Shown here: in pieces, positions 1-6,532 of the stretch
Layout of the letters: the number at the start of each line of letters is the position of its first letter
How positions within the stretch are numbered: position 1 is the first letter of the stretch
From: Pseudoselenomonas ruminantium
GTDB taxonomy: Bacteria; Bacillota; Negativicutes; Selenomonadales; Selenomonadaceae
Direction: 5' to 3'
Length of the DNA stretch: 6,875 nucleotides
Assembly: GCA_002448495.1 (NCBI GenBank)
Contig: DJYL01000169.1
Span: forward strand, 1-6,875
The notes under the pieces: model-generated
Database searches by the model: none
What the model saw: only the letters and a program-made list of their open reading frames with translations
Told to the model about the DNA's origin: nothing
Program-made: the position numbers and the translations under genes

Positions 1-1248
1 TCCTGCCGGCTTATCTTCATCCGGTAAATCAGCGGGGTCAATAATCTGAATATCCATGGATTCCATGGCTTCATTAATCTTGCTGCTTTCACATTGCTTT
101 ACCAGATTCGTATAGATATCTTCTTTGATGCTTGCTTCCCGCTGCAAAGTAAGGTATTCCAAAACTTCCTGTGGGAAGTTTTCCAGTTCTTTTTCCTTTT
201 CTTCCTTCCTGGCCTGGATAGAGGCTTTGCTGGCTTCAGACACGGCTATGCTGACCTGGGCATTGGCCTGTTCGCCAATCAAGGCTGCCTGCGTGGGGTT
301 CATCGATGTGTATTTCGAAGCCACGATGGTGTTTACTTCTTCAGACAATTTCTTCTGCAGGACAGCGATTTTTTCTTTAGCCGAAATCACGCTGGGATGG
401 TCTTCGGTATAGCGTTCCTGCAAACCGACCAAACCGACCTGTGCATCTACTATCTGCTTGCGCAGAGCCATGACATTTTCATTGTCATTAATATTGAAAT
501 TCTGACTGCTGGAACGGATATCACCGAGTTTTGCTGATACGGCATCCAGTTTCGCCTGATTGGCTTTCTGCTGAACTTCCATATTGCTGATGGCTTCATC
601 AAAGGTATTCATTTTGGCCACTGCGGCTTTTGCCTGTTCGTCCGGACTGTAAACCTTGTGCGTCTGCTGATATTCCGCAAATTTTGTGCGGGCATCTTCG
701 GCATCTTTTTTCGCTTCATCTATGCGTTCATTAAGAAACTGGATCAATGTGCTCTGGGTCTGCTTGCCCTTGTTCGTCTGCAGCGCAAGGAAGTTATCCA
801 CAACACCCTGACTGATCATCTGTGCTTCTTCTGGTGACTTGCCCGTTGCCGTAACGGTAATCAGATTTGTCTGTTTTGTATTTTCAATTTTGAGGACTTT
901 CTTAGCAAAGTCCTTGGCCTGCGGCTTTTTCTTTTCATCTTCCCATTCCATTTGATCGATAATGGGGTCCAGCACGGTACGGGATTTCATCAGTTCGATG
1001 TAGCTCAGGGTATCCGCACTGCCGCCTCCACCTATTCCCATAGCAACGGCCATAGCGGCTGCGCCGCCCAGGTCTTTTCCTGCACTACGCGTCTGCACCA
1101 GCGTGGTGGATTCATAGGTCTTGGGCAGAACTAACGCTACGATAAGTGCCAATGCTGTACAGCCGCCCACAATTTTACCCACGGTCTTGCGGCGGTCATA
1201 CAGGATTTGCATTAATCGGCCGAGGTCAATGCTTTCTTCGTTTTCCAT
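1..1248 (-). CDS. Wzz/GumC-type polysaccharide chain-length determinant (C-terminus cut by window edge)
   Basis: Polysaccharide co-polymerase of the inner membrane. Family members set the chain length of O-antigen, capsule or exopolysaccharide together with a Wzy polymerase, or act with a tyrosine kinase. 416 residues are visible and the frame is still open at base 1. The start is ATG at 1246-1248, with AAGGAG at 1261-1266 twelve bases upstream. The N-terminal tail (MENEESIDLGRLMQIL) is followed by a membrane helix at about residues 26-41, a Gly/Ala-rich stretch at about 60-76, and long charged helices typical of the periplasmic coiled coil (about 160-380). The family signature YTEDHPSV lies at about 280-287. 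Residues about 400-416 (IQIIDPADLPDEDKPAG) match the Asp-Pro/Pro-rich segment that normally just precedes the second membrane helix, so probably only that helix, and a fused kinase domain if there is one, is missing. Downstream genes lie outside the window. The family is clear; which polysaccharide it serves cannot be told. Confidence 0.9.
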   Translation of the reverse strand, partial: MENEESIDLGRLMQILYDRRKTVGKIVGGCTALALIVALVLPKTYESTTLVQTRSAGKDLGGAAAMAVAMGIGGGGSADTLSYIELMKSRTVLDPIIDQMEWEDEKKKPQAKDFAKKVLKIENTKQTNLITVTATGKSPEEAQMISQGVVDNFLALQTNKGKQTQSTLIQFLNERIDEAKKDAEDARTKFAEYQQTHKVYSPDEQAKAAVAKMNTFDEAISNMEVQQKANQAKLDAVSAKLGDIRSSSQNFNINDNENVMALRKQIVDAQVGLVGLQERYTEDHPSVISAKEKIAVLQKKLSEEVNTIVASKYTSMNPTQAALIGEQANAQVSIAVSEASKASIQARKEEKEKELENFPQEVLEYLTLQREASIKEDIYTNLVKQCESSKINEAMESMDIQIIDPADLPDEDKPAG

Positions 1249-1317
1249 GGTTAAACTTCGCTCCTTGATGTGTCATTATGTACTGTCATATTTTTTATGT
1301 CGCATTTCGCAACTCTT

Positions 1318-1346
1318 ATTATATGTTTCAATTCGTTATAAGTCAA
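1318..1346 (-). promoter_or_regulatory. Sigma-70-type promoter of the Wzz/GumC gene
   Basis: On the minus strand TTGACT (1346-1341) is followed by a 17-base spacer and a perfect TATAAT (1323-1318). Transcription would begin near 1311, leaving a leader of about 60 nt that carries the AAGGAG ribosome binding site. The spacer and both flanks carry the repeats described separately. Confidence 0.75.
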
Positions 1347-1360
1347 TAATATATGTTTCA
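1321..1360. repeat. Two identical 10-bp direct repeats over the Wzz promoter (candidate operator)
   Basis: The plus-strand word ATATGTTTCA occurs at 1321-1330 and again at 1351-1360, start-to-start distance 30 bp, close to three helical turns. Read on the minus strand (TGAAACATAT), one copy ends just upstream of the -35 box and the other runs into the -10 box. This placement is what a repressor binding cooperatively on one face of the DNA would need. The divergent XRE-type regulator at 1429-1836 is the obvious candidate ligand. The repeats are seen directly; their function is inferred. Confidence 0.5.
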
Positions 1361-1398
1361 TTATGACATTGAATCTATGCCTGTGAACGAGGCTCTTA

Positions 1399-1404
1399 TA
1401 TAAT
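1399..1404 (+). promoter_or_regulatory. Possible -10 element of the XRE regulator gene
   Basis: A perfect TATAAT lies at 1399-1404, 24 bases before the GTG at 1429. No good -35 box is found 15-19 bases upstream, so if real it is a weak or activator-dependent promoter. Transcription from it would start near 1411. This matters for start choice: the GAAGG at 1405-1409 would then not be in the transcript, whereas GAGGAG at 1424-1429 would be. Confidence 0.35.
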
Positions 1405-1428
1405 GAAGGTAATTATTTGCTTCGAGGA

Positions 1429-1836
1429 GTGATTCGCATCGAAAACAAACTTCAACTTCTGCGCGAACTGCATGACTGGAAACAGCAGGATGTAGCGGAC
1501 GCGCTGGGTGTTACCCGTTCTACATATGCTAATTACGAATCTGGGCGCCGTTCACCGGACATTGACACGTTGATGCGCTTGGCAGATGTTTATGGTATCT
1601 CCTTGGATGAACTGACCGGTCATGCGATAAAACCATCCAGCAGCCTGCAGCTGACCAGTCAGGCGTTGCGCCTGCTCAAGAACTTCAATCAGCTGCCGAC
1701 AGACTCGCAGGAATGGTATATTGCCCATATGGCATTTGATGCCAAGGCCAATCAGGCAATGACCACACCAGCCACTACATATACTTATGAACAGAGCGCC
1801 ATCTCTTGTGTATCCGAAAGCAGACATAAAAAATAG
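1429..1836 (+). CDS. XRE/Cro-type helix-turn-helix transcriptional regulator
   Basis: Small DNA-binding protein, 135 residues from GTG 1429. An HTH_3 domain fills about residues 4-62: ENKLQLLRELHDWKQQDVAD, then ALGVTRSTYANYESGRRSPD (turn and recognition helix) and the usual LADVYGISLDEL end. The following 70 residues are polar and match no domain I recognise; I see no peptidase, sensor or membrane segment. The start is uncertain. TTG at 1417 has GAAGG seven bases upstream. GTG at 1429 overlaps GAGGAG (1424-1429). An ATC at 1438 would sit at ideal spacing behind that GAGGAG but is a very rare start codon. All three give the same HTH domain. It is divergent from the Wzz/GumC gene, whose promoter carries repeated sequences, so it may control polysaccharide synthesis in the way XRE-type SinR controls exopolysaccharide genes in Bacillus (inference). 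Its stop codon lies inside the terminator stem. Confidence 0.88.
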   Translation: MIRIENKLQLLRELHDWKQQDVADALGVTRSTYANYESGRRSPDIDTLMRLADVYGISLDELTGHAIKPSSSLQLTSQALRLLKNFNQLPTDSQEWYIAHMAFDAKANQAMTTPATTYTYEQSAISCVSESRHKK

Positions 1837-1870
1837 GCATTTCGATTGCTGTTAATCGAAATGCCTATTT
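1831..1870. terminator. Bidirectional rho-independent terminator between the XRE gene and the rhuM remnant
   Basis: A perfect 17-bp inverted repeat: AAATAGGCATTTCGATT (1831-1847), loop GCTGTT, and its complement at 1854-1870. It has A-runs on the left and T-runs on the right (TTTTTCTT), so it can end transcripts from both sides. The TAG stop of the regulator (1834-1836) lies within the left arm, and the stop of the convergent rhuM remnant (1874-1876) is just outside the right arm. Confidence 0.9.
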
Positions 1871-1873
1871 TTC

Positions 1874-2504
1874 TTATTTACGTGCCTTCTCCTTGGCTGT
1901 TACTGCTACATCTTTAATTGTTTGCAGATATTCACGCTCTACCGGAGAAAGGTTTTGTACTTGGAATTTCCGATATTCCGTCTCTGCTTTGCTCATGGCC
2001 TCTGCATGACTTATCTTTCCGGCAGTTTTCAATATCTCCCGCCCACCAGACGTCAGCACCGCATCTAATTGCGCAATGTAATCCATAATTACCACCACCA
2101 AGATTTTTCAACCTGTCATCATCCATTGTAAAGCCTTTGATAATGTACTCTTTAAGACGTTCCGTGGCCCAACGACGAAATTGCGTGGCGATTTTGGACT
2201 TAATGCGATACCCTAAAGAAATAATCATATCTAGATTATAATGCGTCACACTATAATTTTTCCCATCAGCAGCAGTTGTTCGGAATTTCCGAACAACTGC
2301 CGTTTCCTCTAACTCACCTTCTTCAAAAATATGTTTTATATGTTCGCTAACATTAGACTTACTGGATTGGTATAAATTTACAAGCTGTGCCTGGGTTAGC
2401 CAAACCGTCTCATCTTCAAATCTTACATCAACTTTGGTTTTGCCATCCTCTGTCTGGTAAATAATCACATTCCCTTGTCTACTTAATTCCTCGTTTTCAT
2501 GCAT
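1874..2504 (-). pseudogene. rhuM: rhuM-family gene, internally deleted and frameshifted
   Basis: RhuM-family proteins (PF13310, 'virulence RhuM') are about 330-345 residues, accessory, often found near restriction systems or islands, and of unknown biochemical role. Here the N-terminal part is intact for about 140 residues from ATG 2504, including the segment VWLTQAQLVNLYQSSKSNVS and the RFRRWATERL-like stretch FRRWATERLKEYIIKGFTMD, up to KNLGGGNY. At about 2084-2096 the frame then switches. The reading frame ending at 1874 continues with MDYIAQLDAVLTSGGREILK and SPVEREYLQTIK, which belong to the family's C-terminal end. About 120-140 middle residues are missing and the two parts are out of frame. 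The N-terminal frame runs on to a stop at 1932, giving a 190-residue product with a meaningless tail. The strong ribosome binding site (AAGGGAGGTT, 2511-2520) is still present, with a possible extended -10 TGATAAAAT at 2554-2562, so a truncated protein could still be made. The family call rests on remembered homologues; the frame switch is seen directly. Confidence 0.8.
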
Positions 2505-2563
2505 TTGGCAAACCTCCCTTATTCATACATCTTTACGAATAACTCCCACCTCAATTTTATCAC

Positions 2564-2601
2564 AAAAATGACCGCAACACATGGACATTGCGGTCATTTT
2601 T
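2564..2601. terminator. Rho-independent terminator after the MFS gene
   Basis: A 14-bp perfect inverted repeat, AAAAATGACCGCAA (2564-2577) and TTGCGGTCATTTTT (2588-2601), encloses a 10-base loop. On the minus strand the stem is followed by a T-rich end (TTTTTG). It lies 8 bases past the stop of the transporter gene and separates it from the rhuM remnant on the same strand. Confidence 0.85.
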
Positions 2602-2608
2602 CTTTATT

Positions 2609-3946
2609 TTATTCCGTTGCCAACACAGCTTTTTCCTCCGCTTTCAGCTGAGCCATATCCTCACGCTCCTGACCGTTCCAGCGGTATTTGACGGTCAGTA
2701 CCAGTATGGCGGCGGTGAGCATAAAGGCGGCCATGATGTAATAGCCCAAGTCGAAGGCACCGGTACTCGTCTGTACCCAGGCCATCATATTAGGGCCTAC
2801 CCAGCCGCCGATATTGCCACAGGAGTTGATGAGGGCAACCGAGGCGGCAGCTGCCGGGCCGGTAAGGAAGGTCGTGGGAATCGTCCACCATACGCCCATA
2901 GCCGCATAGATGCCGATAGCGGACAGGCAGACGAGGAACAGTGCCATGCCCATGCTGTCCACAAACGGCGAACAGCCAAGGCCGATGGCACCGACCAGCA
3001 GTGCTCCGGCTACATGCCATACTTTATCGCCTGTACGGGTGGACGTATGGCCGATAATGACCTGTACCACAAGCGCAGCCAGCATCGGTATCGCAATTGC
3101 ACCGCCCAGAAGCGTTGTCGACCAGCCGGAGAGTCCTTTGAGCACGGTGGGCATCCAGAAGTTGAAGCCCCAAAAGCCAACCACCCAGAGGAAATAAATC
3201 AGGCAGAGTTTCAGCACTTTCGGCTCACAGAATGCCTGCCAAACCGTGTATTTCTTCACGCGGTGCATGGCGGCCTGTTCTTCCTCATATACTTTGGTTA
3301 GATAGTCTTTTTCCTCGGCGGTCAGCCAGGCAGCCTGTTCTGGACGGTCTTTGACCGCAAAGAAGAAGTATACGGCAAAAGCCAATGCAGGCAAAGCTTC
3401 CAGGATAAAGAGTTCCTGCCAGCCATGCAGGCCGAACAAAGAAGTTTCCAGCAGGACACCCGCCAGCGGCGCGCCGATAATCGTGGAAATCAGCAGTGAA
3501 GTCAGCATCAGCGAAGTTGCTCTGGCCCGCTCCCCTGCGGCAAACCAGCGCGGGAATAATACCGAATAGATAACCGGATACAAGCTGGCTTCTGACGCCC
3601 CCAGCAGGAACCGGCACAGGTAAAATTCCGAGGGTGTTTTGACAAAGGCCATATACACGCACACCAATCCCCAGGTGAACATGATACGGGCAATCCACTT
3701 CGTTGCCGAAAACTTCGCTGCCACGAGCGACCCCGGCACCTCAAAGAGCAAATAACCGATGAAGAAAATCCCTGCCCCCATGCCAAAGATTTCCGGAGTC
3801 AGCCACGGCATATCCTCCGTCATGGTGAGTTTGGCATAGGCCACATTCACCCGGTCAATACAGGCGATAATGGATACCAAAAACACCGGCAGAATGATAC
3901 GCCAATCCCGCTTGCTTTTTAAGCGTTCTAAATTTACAGCTTCCAT
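2609..3946 (-). CDS. Major facilitator transporter, anion:cation symporter (ACS) type
   Basis: Inner-membrane secondary transporter of 445 residues, the normal length for the family, with about 12 hydrophobic segments. The start is ATG at 3944-3946, with GGGGAGG (3954-3960) seven bases upstream; the frame stays open further upstream, but that stretch is the T-box leader. ACS hallmarks are visible: DRVNVAYA at the end of helix 1 (residues 31-38), FFIGYLLFEVPGSLVAAKFS in the helix 2-3 region (61-80), CRFLLGASEASLYP in helix 4 (111-124), and a central cytoplasmic loop with DRPEQAAWLTAEEKDYL (200-216). Family members import organic anions such as hexuronates, tartrate, phthalates or related carboxylates with protons; the substrate here cannot be read from the sequence. 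The gene is alone, ends in its own terminator, and is preceded by a complete T-box riboswitch. Its expression should therefore rise when one particular tRNA is uncharged, which points to uptake of an amino acid, a precursor or a related anion. Confidence 0.92.
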   Translation of the reverse strand: MEAVNLERLKSKRDWRIILPVFLVSIIACIDRVNVAYAKLTMTEDMPWLTPEIFGMGAGIFFIGYLLFEVPGSLVAAKFSATKWIARIMFTWGLVCVYMAFVKTPSEFYLCRFLLGASEASLYPVIYSVLFPRWFAAGERARATSLMLTSLLISTIIGAPLAGVLLETSLFGLHGWQELFILEALPALAFAVYFFFAVKDRPEQAAWLTAEEKDYLTKVYEEEQAAMHRVKKYTVWQAFCEPKVLKLCLIYFLWVVGFWGFNFWMPTVLKGLSGWSTTLLGGAIAIPMLAALVVQVIIGHTSTRTGDKVWHVAGALLVGAIGLGCSPFVDSMGMALFLVCLSAIGIYAAMGVWWTIPTTFLTGPAAAASVALINSCGNIGGWVGPNMMAWVQTSTGAFDLGYYIMAAFMLTAAILVLTVKYRWNGQEREDMAQLKAEEKAVLATE

Positions 3947-3984
3947 AATGATTCCTCCCCAATATGAGTTATATATTATAATGA

Positions 3985-4017
3985 AAAAATAAAAGCCCGT
4001 CCCGCGAAGGGACGGAC
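3985..4017 (-). terminator. T-box regulatory terminator
   Basis: Minus-strand stem GTCCGTCCC (4017-4009), loop TTCGC, GGGACGGGC (4003-3995): nine pairs including one G-U, followed by TTTTATTTTTT. Its 5' arm is shared with the antiterminator, so the two structures exclude each other, as expected for a transcription-attenuation T-box. Confidence 0.9.
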
Positions 4018-4250
4018 TCATTATCCGTGTTACCACCCAAATTCCCTGCCAAATACAGGGCACTCTGCAACGTACCATCATACGCGGTTTCTGTAACGGG
4101 AAACGCCCGTGGCCGCTTACTGAATATGACCGTGCAAATGGTTCAGCGCCATACCTCAAGGATGATTTTCCATTTACGTTGGACTATCGGCTCCCACCTT
4201 TCCGACTCGCTGGCAGTCCGCTGGCAAATTTACTCTTTCCTATCATCAGT
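3985..4250 (-). ncRNA. T-box riboswitch (tRNA-sensing leader) of the MFS gene
   Basis: All main T-box parts can be traced on the minus strand. Stem I starts with GATGAT (4247-4242) and closes with ATCATC (4166-4161). It carries the GGAAAGAGTA GA/S-turn box (4240-4231), an upper helix GGACT/AGTCC (4219-4215 with 4185-4181), and a distal part with GCGAGTCGG and GGTGGGAGCCGA. Before the T-box come the hairpins ACGGG/CCCGT and CCCTG/CAGGG (Stem III-like). The T-box itself is GGGTGGTAACACGG (4038-4025). The antiterminator can form as GGG plus ACGGA pairing with TCCGT plus CCC, leaving the bulge TGGTAAC with UGGU (4035-4032) to bind the tRNA acceptor end. The competing terminator is a 9-bp stem (GTCCGTCCC with GGGACGGGC) followed by a T-rich tract. 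The specifier codon lies in AACGTAAATGG (4180-4170). It is most likely GUA (4177-4175), but ACG or CGU are not excluded. Confidence 0.93.
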
Positions 4251-4294
4251 TGTTTTTTGTATATAGATTTTTGTTCTCCGAATTGTACAACCCC

Positions 4295-4323
4295 ATACTA
4301 GCACCAGAGTGTAACCTTGTCAA
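4295..4323 (-). promoter_or_regulatory. Sigma-70 promoter of the T-box/MFS transcript
   Basis: A consensus TTGACA (4323-4318), an exact 17-base spacer and TAGTAT (4300-4295, four of six consensus bases) on the minus strand. Transcription would begin near 4288, about 40 bases before Stem I and about 340 bases before the start codon. The perfect -35 suits a T-box operon, where initiation is constitutive and control is by attenuation. Confidence 0.75.
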
Positions 4324-4415
4324 CACTATTTTTTCAAATCCGGCAGGAAATGAATATTTTTTCGCGAAGTATACTGTAAAAAACCGATTACCTTATATCA
4401 TGGAAGAAAGCGAGT

Positions 4416-6476
4416 GTGATTAACATGCCCAAAGGCAGCATTAAGACATTATTCGTGGTCAGCATTATCCTGCTCACAGGCATATTGCTCAGTATCCAGA
4501 CCTTTATCAATATCAGCCAGTTTAAGGGTGGAATGGAAGAACAGGTCAAGGCTACGCTGGAAGGGCAGGCCGGAGAAATCGCCGGCAAGCTGGATCAGCG
4601 GATTTTGCAGATAGCGCAGAAAACCGGCGGTCTTGCCTTAGGTGTCAGCCAGCTCAATGATTATGATACGGATGTTATGTTCGGCATAGCAGACGGCTAT
4701 GTGCTTTCCGACCCGCTTATTATCGGCAGCGGCTTTTGGTTTGAGCCTTTTGCCTATGATGAGGATATTGAATATTACGGCCCCTACCGCACCAAAGGCA
4801 ATGACGGCAAAGTGTCTTTGGACATGAGCTACAGCAATGCGGAATACGGCTATACGAAATTTGACTGGTACCAAAATGCCATGAAAGCTCCCGGCACGGT
4901 TGCCTGGACAGGGCCTTATCTGGATGAAGTCAGTCACACCACCATGCTCACTTCTGCCTCTGCCATTCGGGAAAACGGCAAATCTGTCGGCACCGTCACC
5001 GTGGATATCGGCATTACGGAACTGGAAGATTACGTCAAAAACATCACCATTGGCAGCAGCGGCTATGCGTTCCTGGTCAGTCAGGAAGGATTTTATCTGG
5101 CCTCCAAGGACGACAGCAAAAACATGAAAGCCAAAATTACCGAGGAGAGCAACAAGGATTTAGCGGCCTTAGGGCAAAAAATTGTCGGGTTAAAGGAACT
5201 TGAACTGGCTGAAACCGATGTTTTCGGTGAAGACAGTTATGTAATGGGCGTTCCCCTCTGCATTGACAATATGAAACTGGTACTGGTAGCGCCTAAAGCC
5301 GATTATCAGGGGCCAATTACCAATTCCATTTACACCAGCATCATCATGGCGATTCTGGTTATGATTATCCTCTGTGCCGCCATGATTGCCATTTTCAACC
5401 GGCGGGTAGGCTCGCCTATCTCTCATTTGATGGAGGAAGCCGGCAAAGTTGCCAATGGCGATTTGAAGCGCAAGGTTATGGTCACTGCGGATGATGAAAT
5501 GGGTTCGCTGGGCACCTCCCTCAATCACATGATTGAAAATATCCGCGGCGTTATCGGGCATGTCAATGAAATGACCAAACATGTGGCCGAAGCCAGCGAC
5601 CAGCTTACCACCAGCGCCGATCAGTCGGCGCAGGCCTCCCATATGGTAGCCGACAGCATTGTTTCCATTGCCGAAGGCGCTAGCGAACAGGCCGTGGAAG
5701 CCAGCAATATCCAAAACACCGCCGAAGAAGTAACCAAGACCGCTCAAAGTATCGTCAGCGACACCCAGAAGGTACTGGACAACGCCATCCACGCCCGCGA
5801 TAAGATTGATACAGGGCGCGGAGCCATTCAGGAAGCGGTTAGGCAGATGAACAACATCACCGCCACAACGGACAGCATTCAGGCCTCCATTGCCAAACTG
5901 GACAGCAGTTCCCAGCAGATTGCCGATATCGTGGAGATGATTACCAGCATTGCCGAGCAGACCAATCTGCTGGCGCTCAATGCGGCTATTGAAGCCGCCA
6001 GAGCCGGCGAAGCCGGACGCGGTTTTGCCGTAGTTGCCGACGAAGTCCGTAAGCTTGCCGAAAGCTCCAATCAGTCTTCGCAGCAGATTGCCCAACTTGT
6101 ACAGGGTAACCTCAGCGACATGAAGACTGCCGTAGAAGCCAGCAGCAGCGGCGCACAAAGTGTGCAGGCAGGTATCGAAACCGTACAGTCTGCCGACAAG
6201 GTATTTGCCGATATCGTCAATGTTATTGATGACCTGACGGAGCAAATCAAAAAGATTGCTCAGGGCATTGAATCCATGGCCAGAGAGAACGAAAATATGC
6301 TGCAGGCCAGCATCACGATTGCCAATACCAGCGGCAAGAATTCCGATGAAGCCCAGTCGGTATCGGCAGCCGGGCAGGAGCAGAGTGCCTCCATGCACGA
6401 AATCTCCGATGCCGCCCGCAACCTTGCCAAACTGGCCAGCGATTTGCAGACGGAAATGAACAAGTTCAAACTCTGA
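4416..6476 (+). CDS. Methyl-accepting chemotaxis protein with a double-Cache-like sensor
   Basis: Membrane chemoreceptor, 686 residues from GTG 4416 (GGAAG at 4402-4406, nine bases upstream) or 683 from ATG 4425; the start is uncertain. The order is: membrane helix at about 11-30; extracytoplasmic sensor at about 35-300; second membrane helix at about 305-327; HAMP at about 328-382; then a long cytoplasmic signalling coiled coil. The hairpin tip that contacts CheA and CheW is canonical: [20 protein letters not shown] followed by [17 protein letters not shown] (513-549). The sensor has the Cache_1 pattern: WY at 151-152, GPYLD at 166-170, VTVDIGI at 194-200, [15 protein letters not shown] at 216-230. 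Aligned by spacing to the amino-acid motif of PctA, residues Y144, W151, Y152, Y168, D170 and D197 are kept, but the carboxylate-binding Arg is F149. No CheR-binding pentapeptide is seen at the C-terminus (NKFKL). The gene stands alone between a divergent T-box promoter and its own terminator. A TATACT at 4370-4375 could be its -10, without a clear -35. Tandem stops TGA TAA end it. Confidence 0.95.
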   Translation: MINMPKGSIKTLFVVSIILLTGILLSIQTFINISQFKGGMEEQVKATLEGQAGEIAGKLDQRILQIAQKTGGLALGVSQLNDYDTDVMFGIADGYVLSDPLIIGSGFWFEPFAYDEDIEYYGPYRTKGNDGKVSLDMSYSNAEYGYTKFDWYQNAMKAPGTVAWTGPYLDEVSHTTMLTSASAIRENGKSVGTVTVDIGITELEDYVKNITIGSSGYAFLVSQEGFYLASKDDSKNMKAKITEESNKDLAALGQKIVGLKELELAETDVFGEDSYVMGVPLCIDNMKLVLVAPKADYQGPITNSIYTSIIMAILVMIILCAAMIAIFNRRVGSPISHLMEEAGKVANGDLKRKVMVTADDEMGSLGTSLNHMIENIRGVIGHVNEMTKHVAEASDQLTTSADQSAQASHMVADSIVSIAEGASEQAVEASNIQNTAEEVTKTAQSIVSDTQKVLDNAIHARDKIDTGRGAIQEAVRQMNNITATTDSIQASIAKLDSSSQQIADIVEMITSIAEQTNLLALNAAIEAARAGEAGRGFAVVADEVRKLAESSNQSSQQIAQLVQGNLSDMKTAVEASSSGAQSVQAGIETVQSADKVFADIVNVIDDLTEQIKKIAQGIESMARENENMLQASITIANTSGKNSDEAQSVSAAGQEQSASMHEISDAARNLAKLASDLQTEMNKFKL

Positions 6477-6479
6477 TAA

Positions 6480-6517
6480 ACAGTAAAAAGGAGCCGTGAC
6501 TGGCTCCTTTTTGCTGT
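6480..6517. terminator. Bidirectional terminator between the MCP and phosphorylase genes
   Basis: Inverted repeat ACAGTAAAAAGGAGCC (6480-6495), loop GTGACT, GGCTCCTTTTTGCTGT (6502-6517). The core of 11 pairs is perfect, and one U-G pair joins it to four further pairs. With A-runs on the left and T-runs on the right it can serve the chemoreceptor on the plus strand and the convergent phosphorylase gene, whose stop is at 6533-6535. Confidence 0.9.
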
Positions 6518-6532
6518 TCATCTATCGTGTTT

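Noticed and set aside
94..537. Plus-strand frame of 147 codons at the left edge
   Set aside because: It lies wholly opposite the conserved Wzz/GumC coding region and has a Phe-rich composition expected from the complement of coiled-coil codons.
2588..3301. Plus-strand open frame of 237 codons opposite the MFS gene
   Set aside because: Its product is low-complexity, rich in His/Gly/Arg, starts inside a terminator and matches no family; it is a shadow of the transporter.
3975..3980. Perfect TATAAT on the minus strand between the T-box terminator and the MFS start
   Set aside because: The -35 position falls in the terminator stem (GGGACG) and has no resemblance to a -35 box; the run is part of an AT-rich post-terminator tract.
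3947..4159. A longer, upstream start for the MFS transporter
   Set aside because: The open frame upstream of 3946 crosses the T-box antiterminator and terminator and encodes no transporter-like sequence; ATG 3946 has a strong GGGGAGG at seven bases.
4383..4390. ACCGATTA resembling a sigma-28 -10 (GCCGATAA) upstream of the chemoreceptor
   Set aside because: Attractive because chemotaxis genes often use sigma-28, but no TAAA-like -35 is found 14-16 bases upstream, and two of eight bases differ.
5190..6521. Long antisense open frame (443 codons) opposite the chemoreceptor
   Set aside because: It mirrors the Ala/Ser/Glu-rich codons of the signalling domain, giving a Gly/Leu/His-rich product without recognisable domains; it has no ribosome binding site and crosses the shared terminator.
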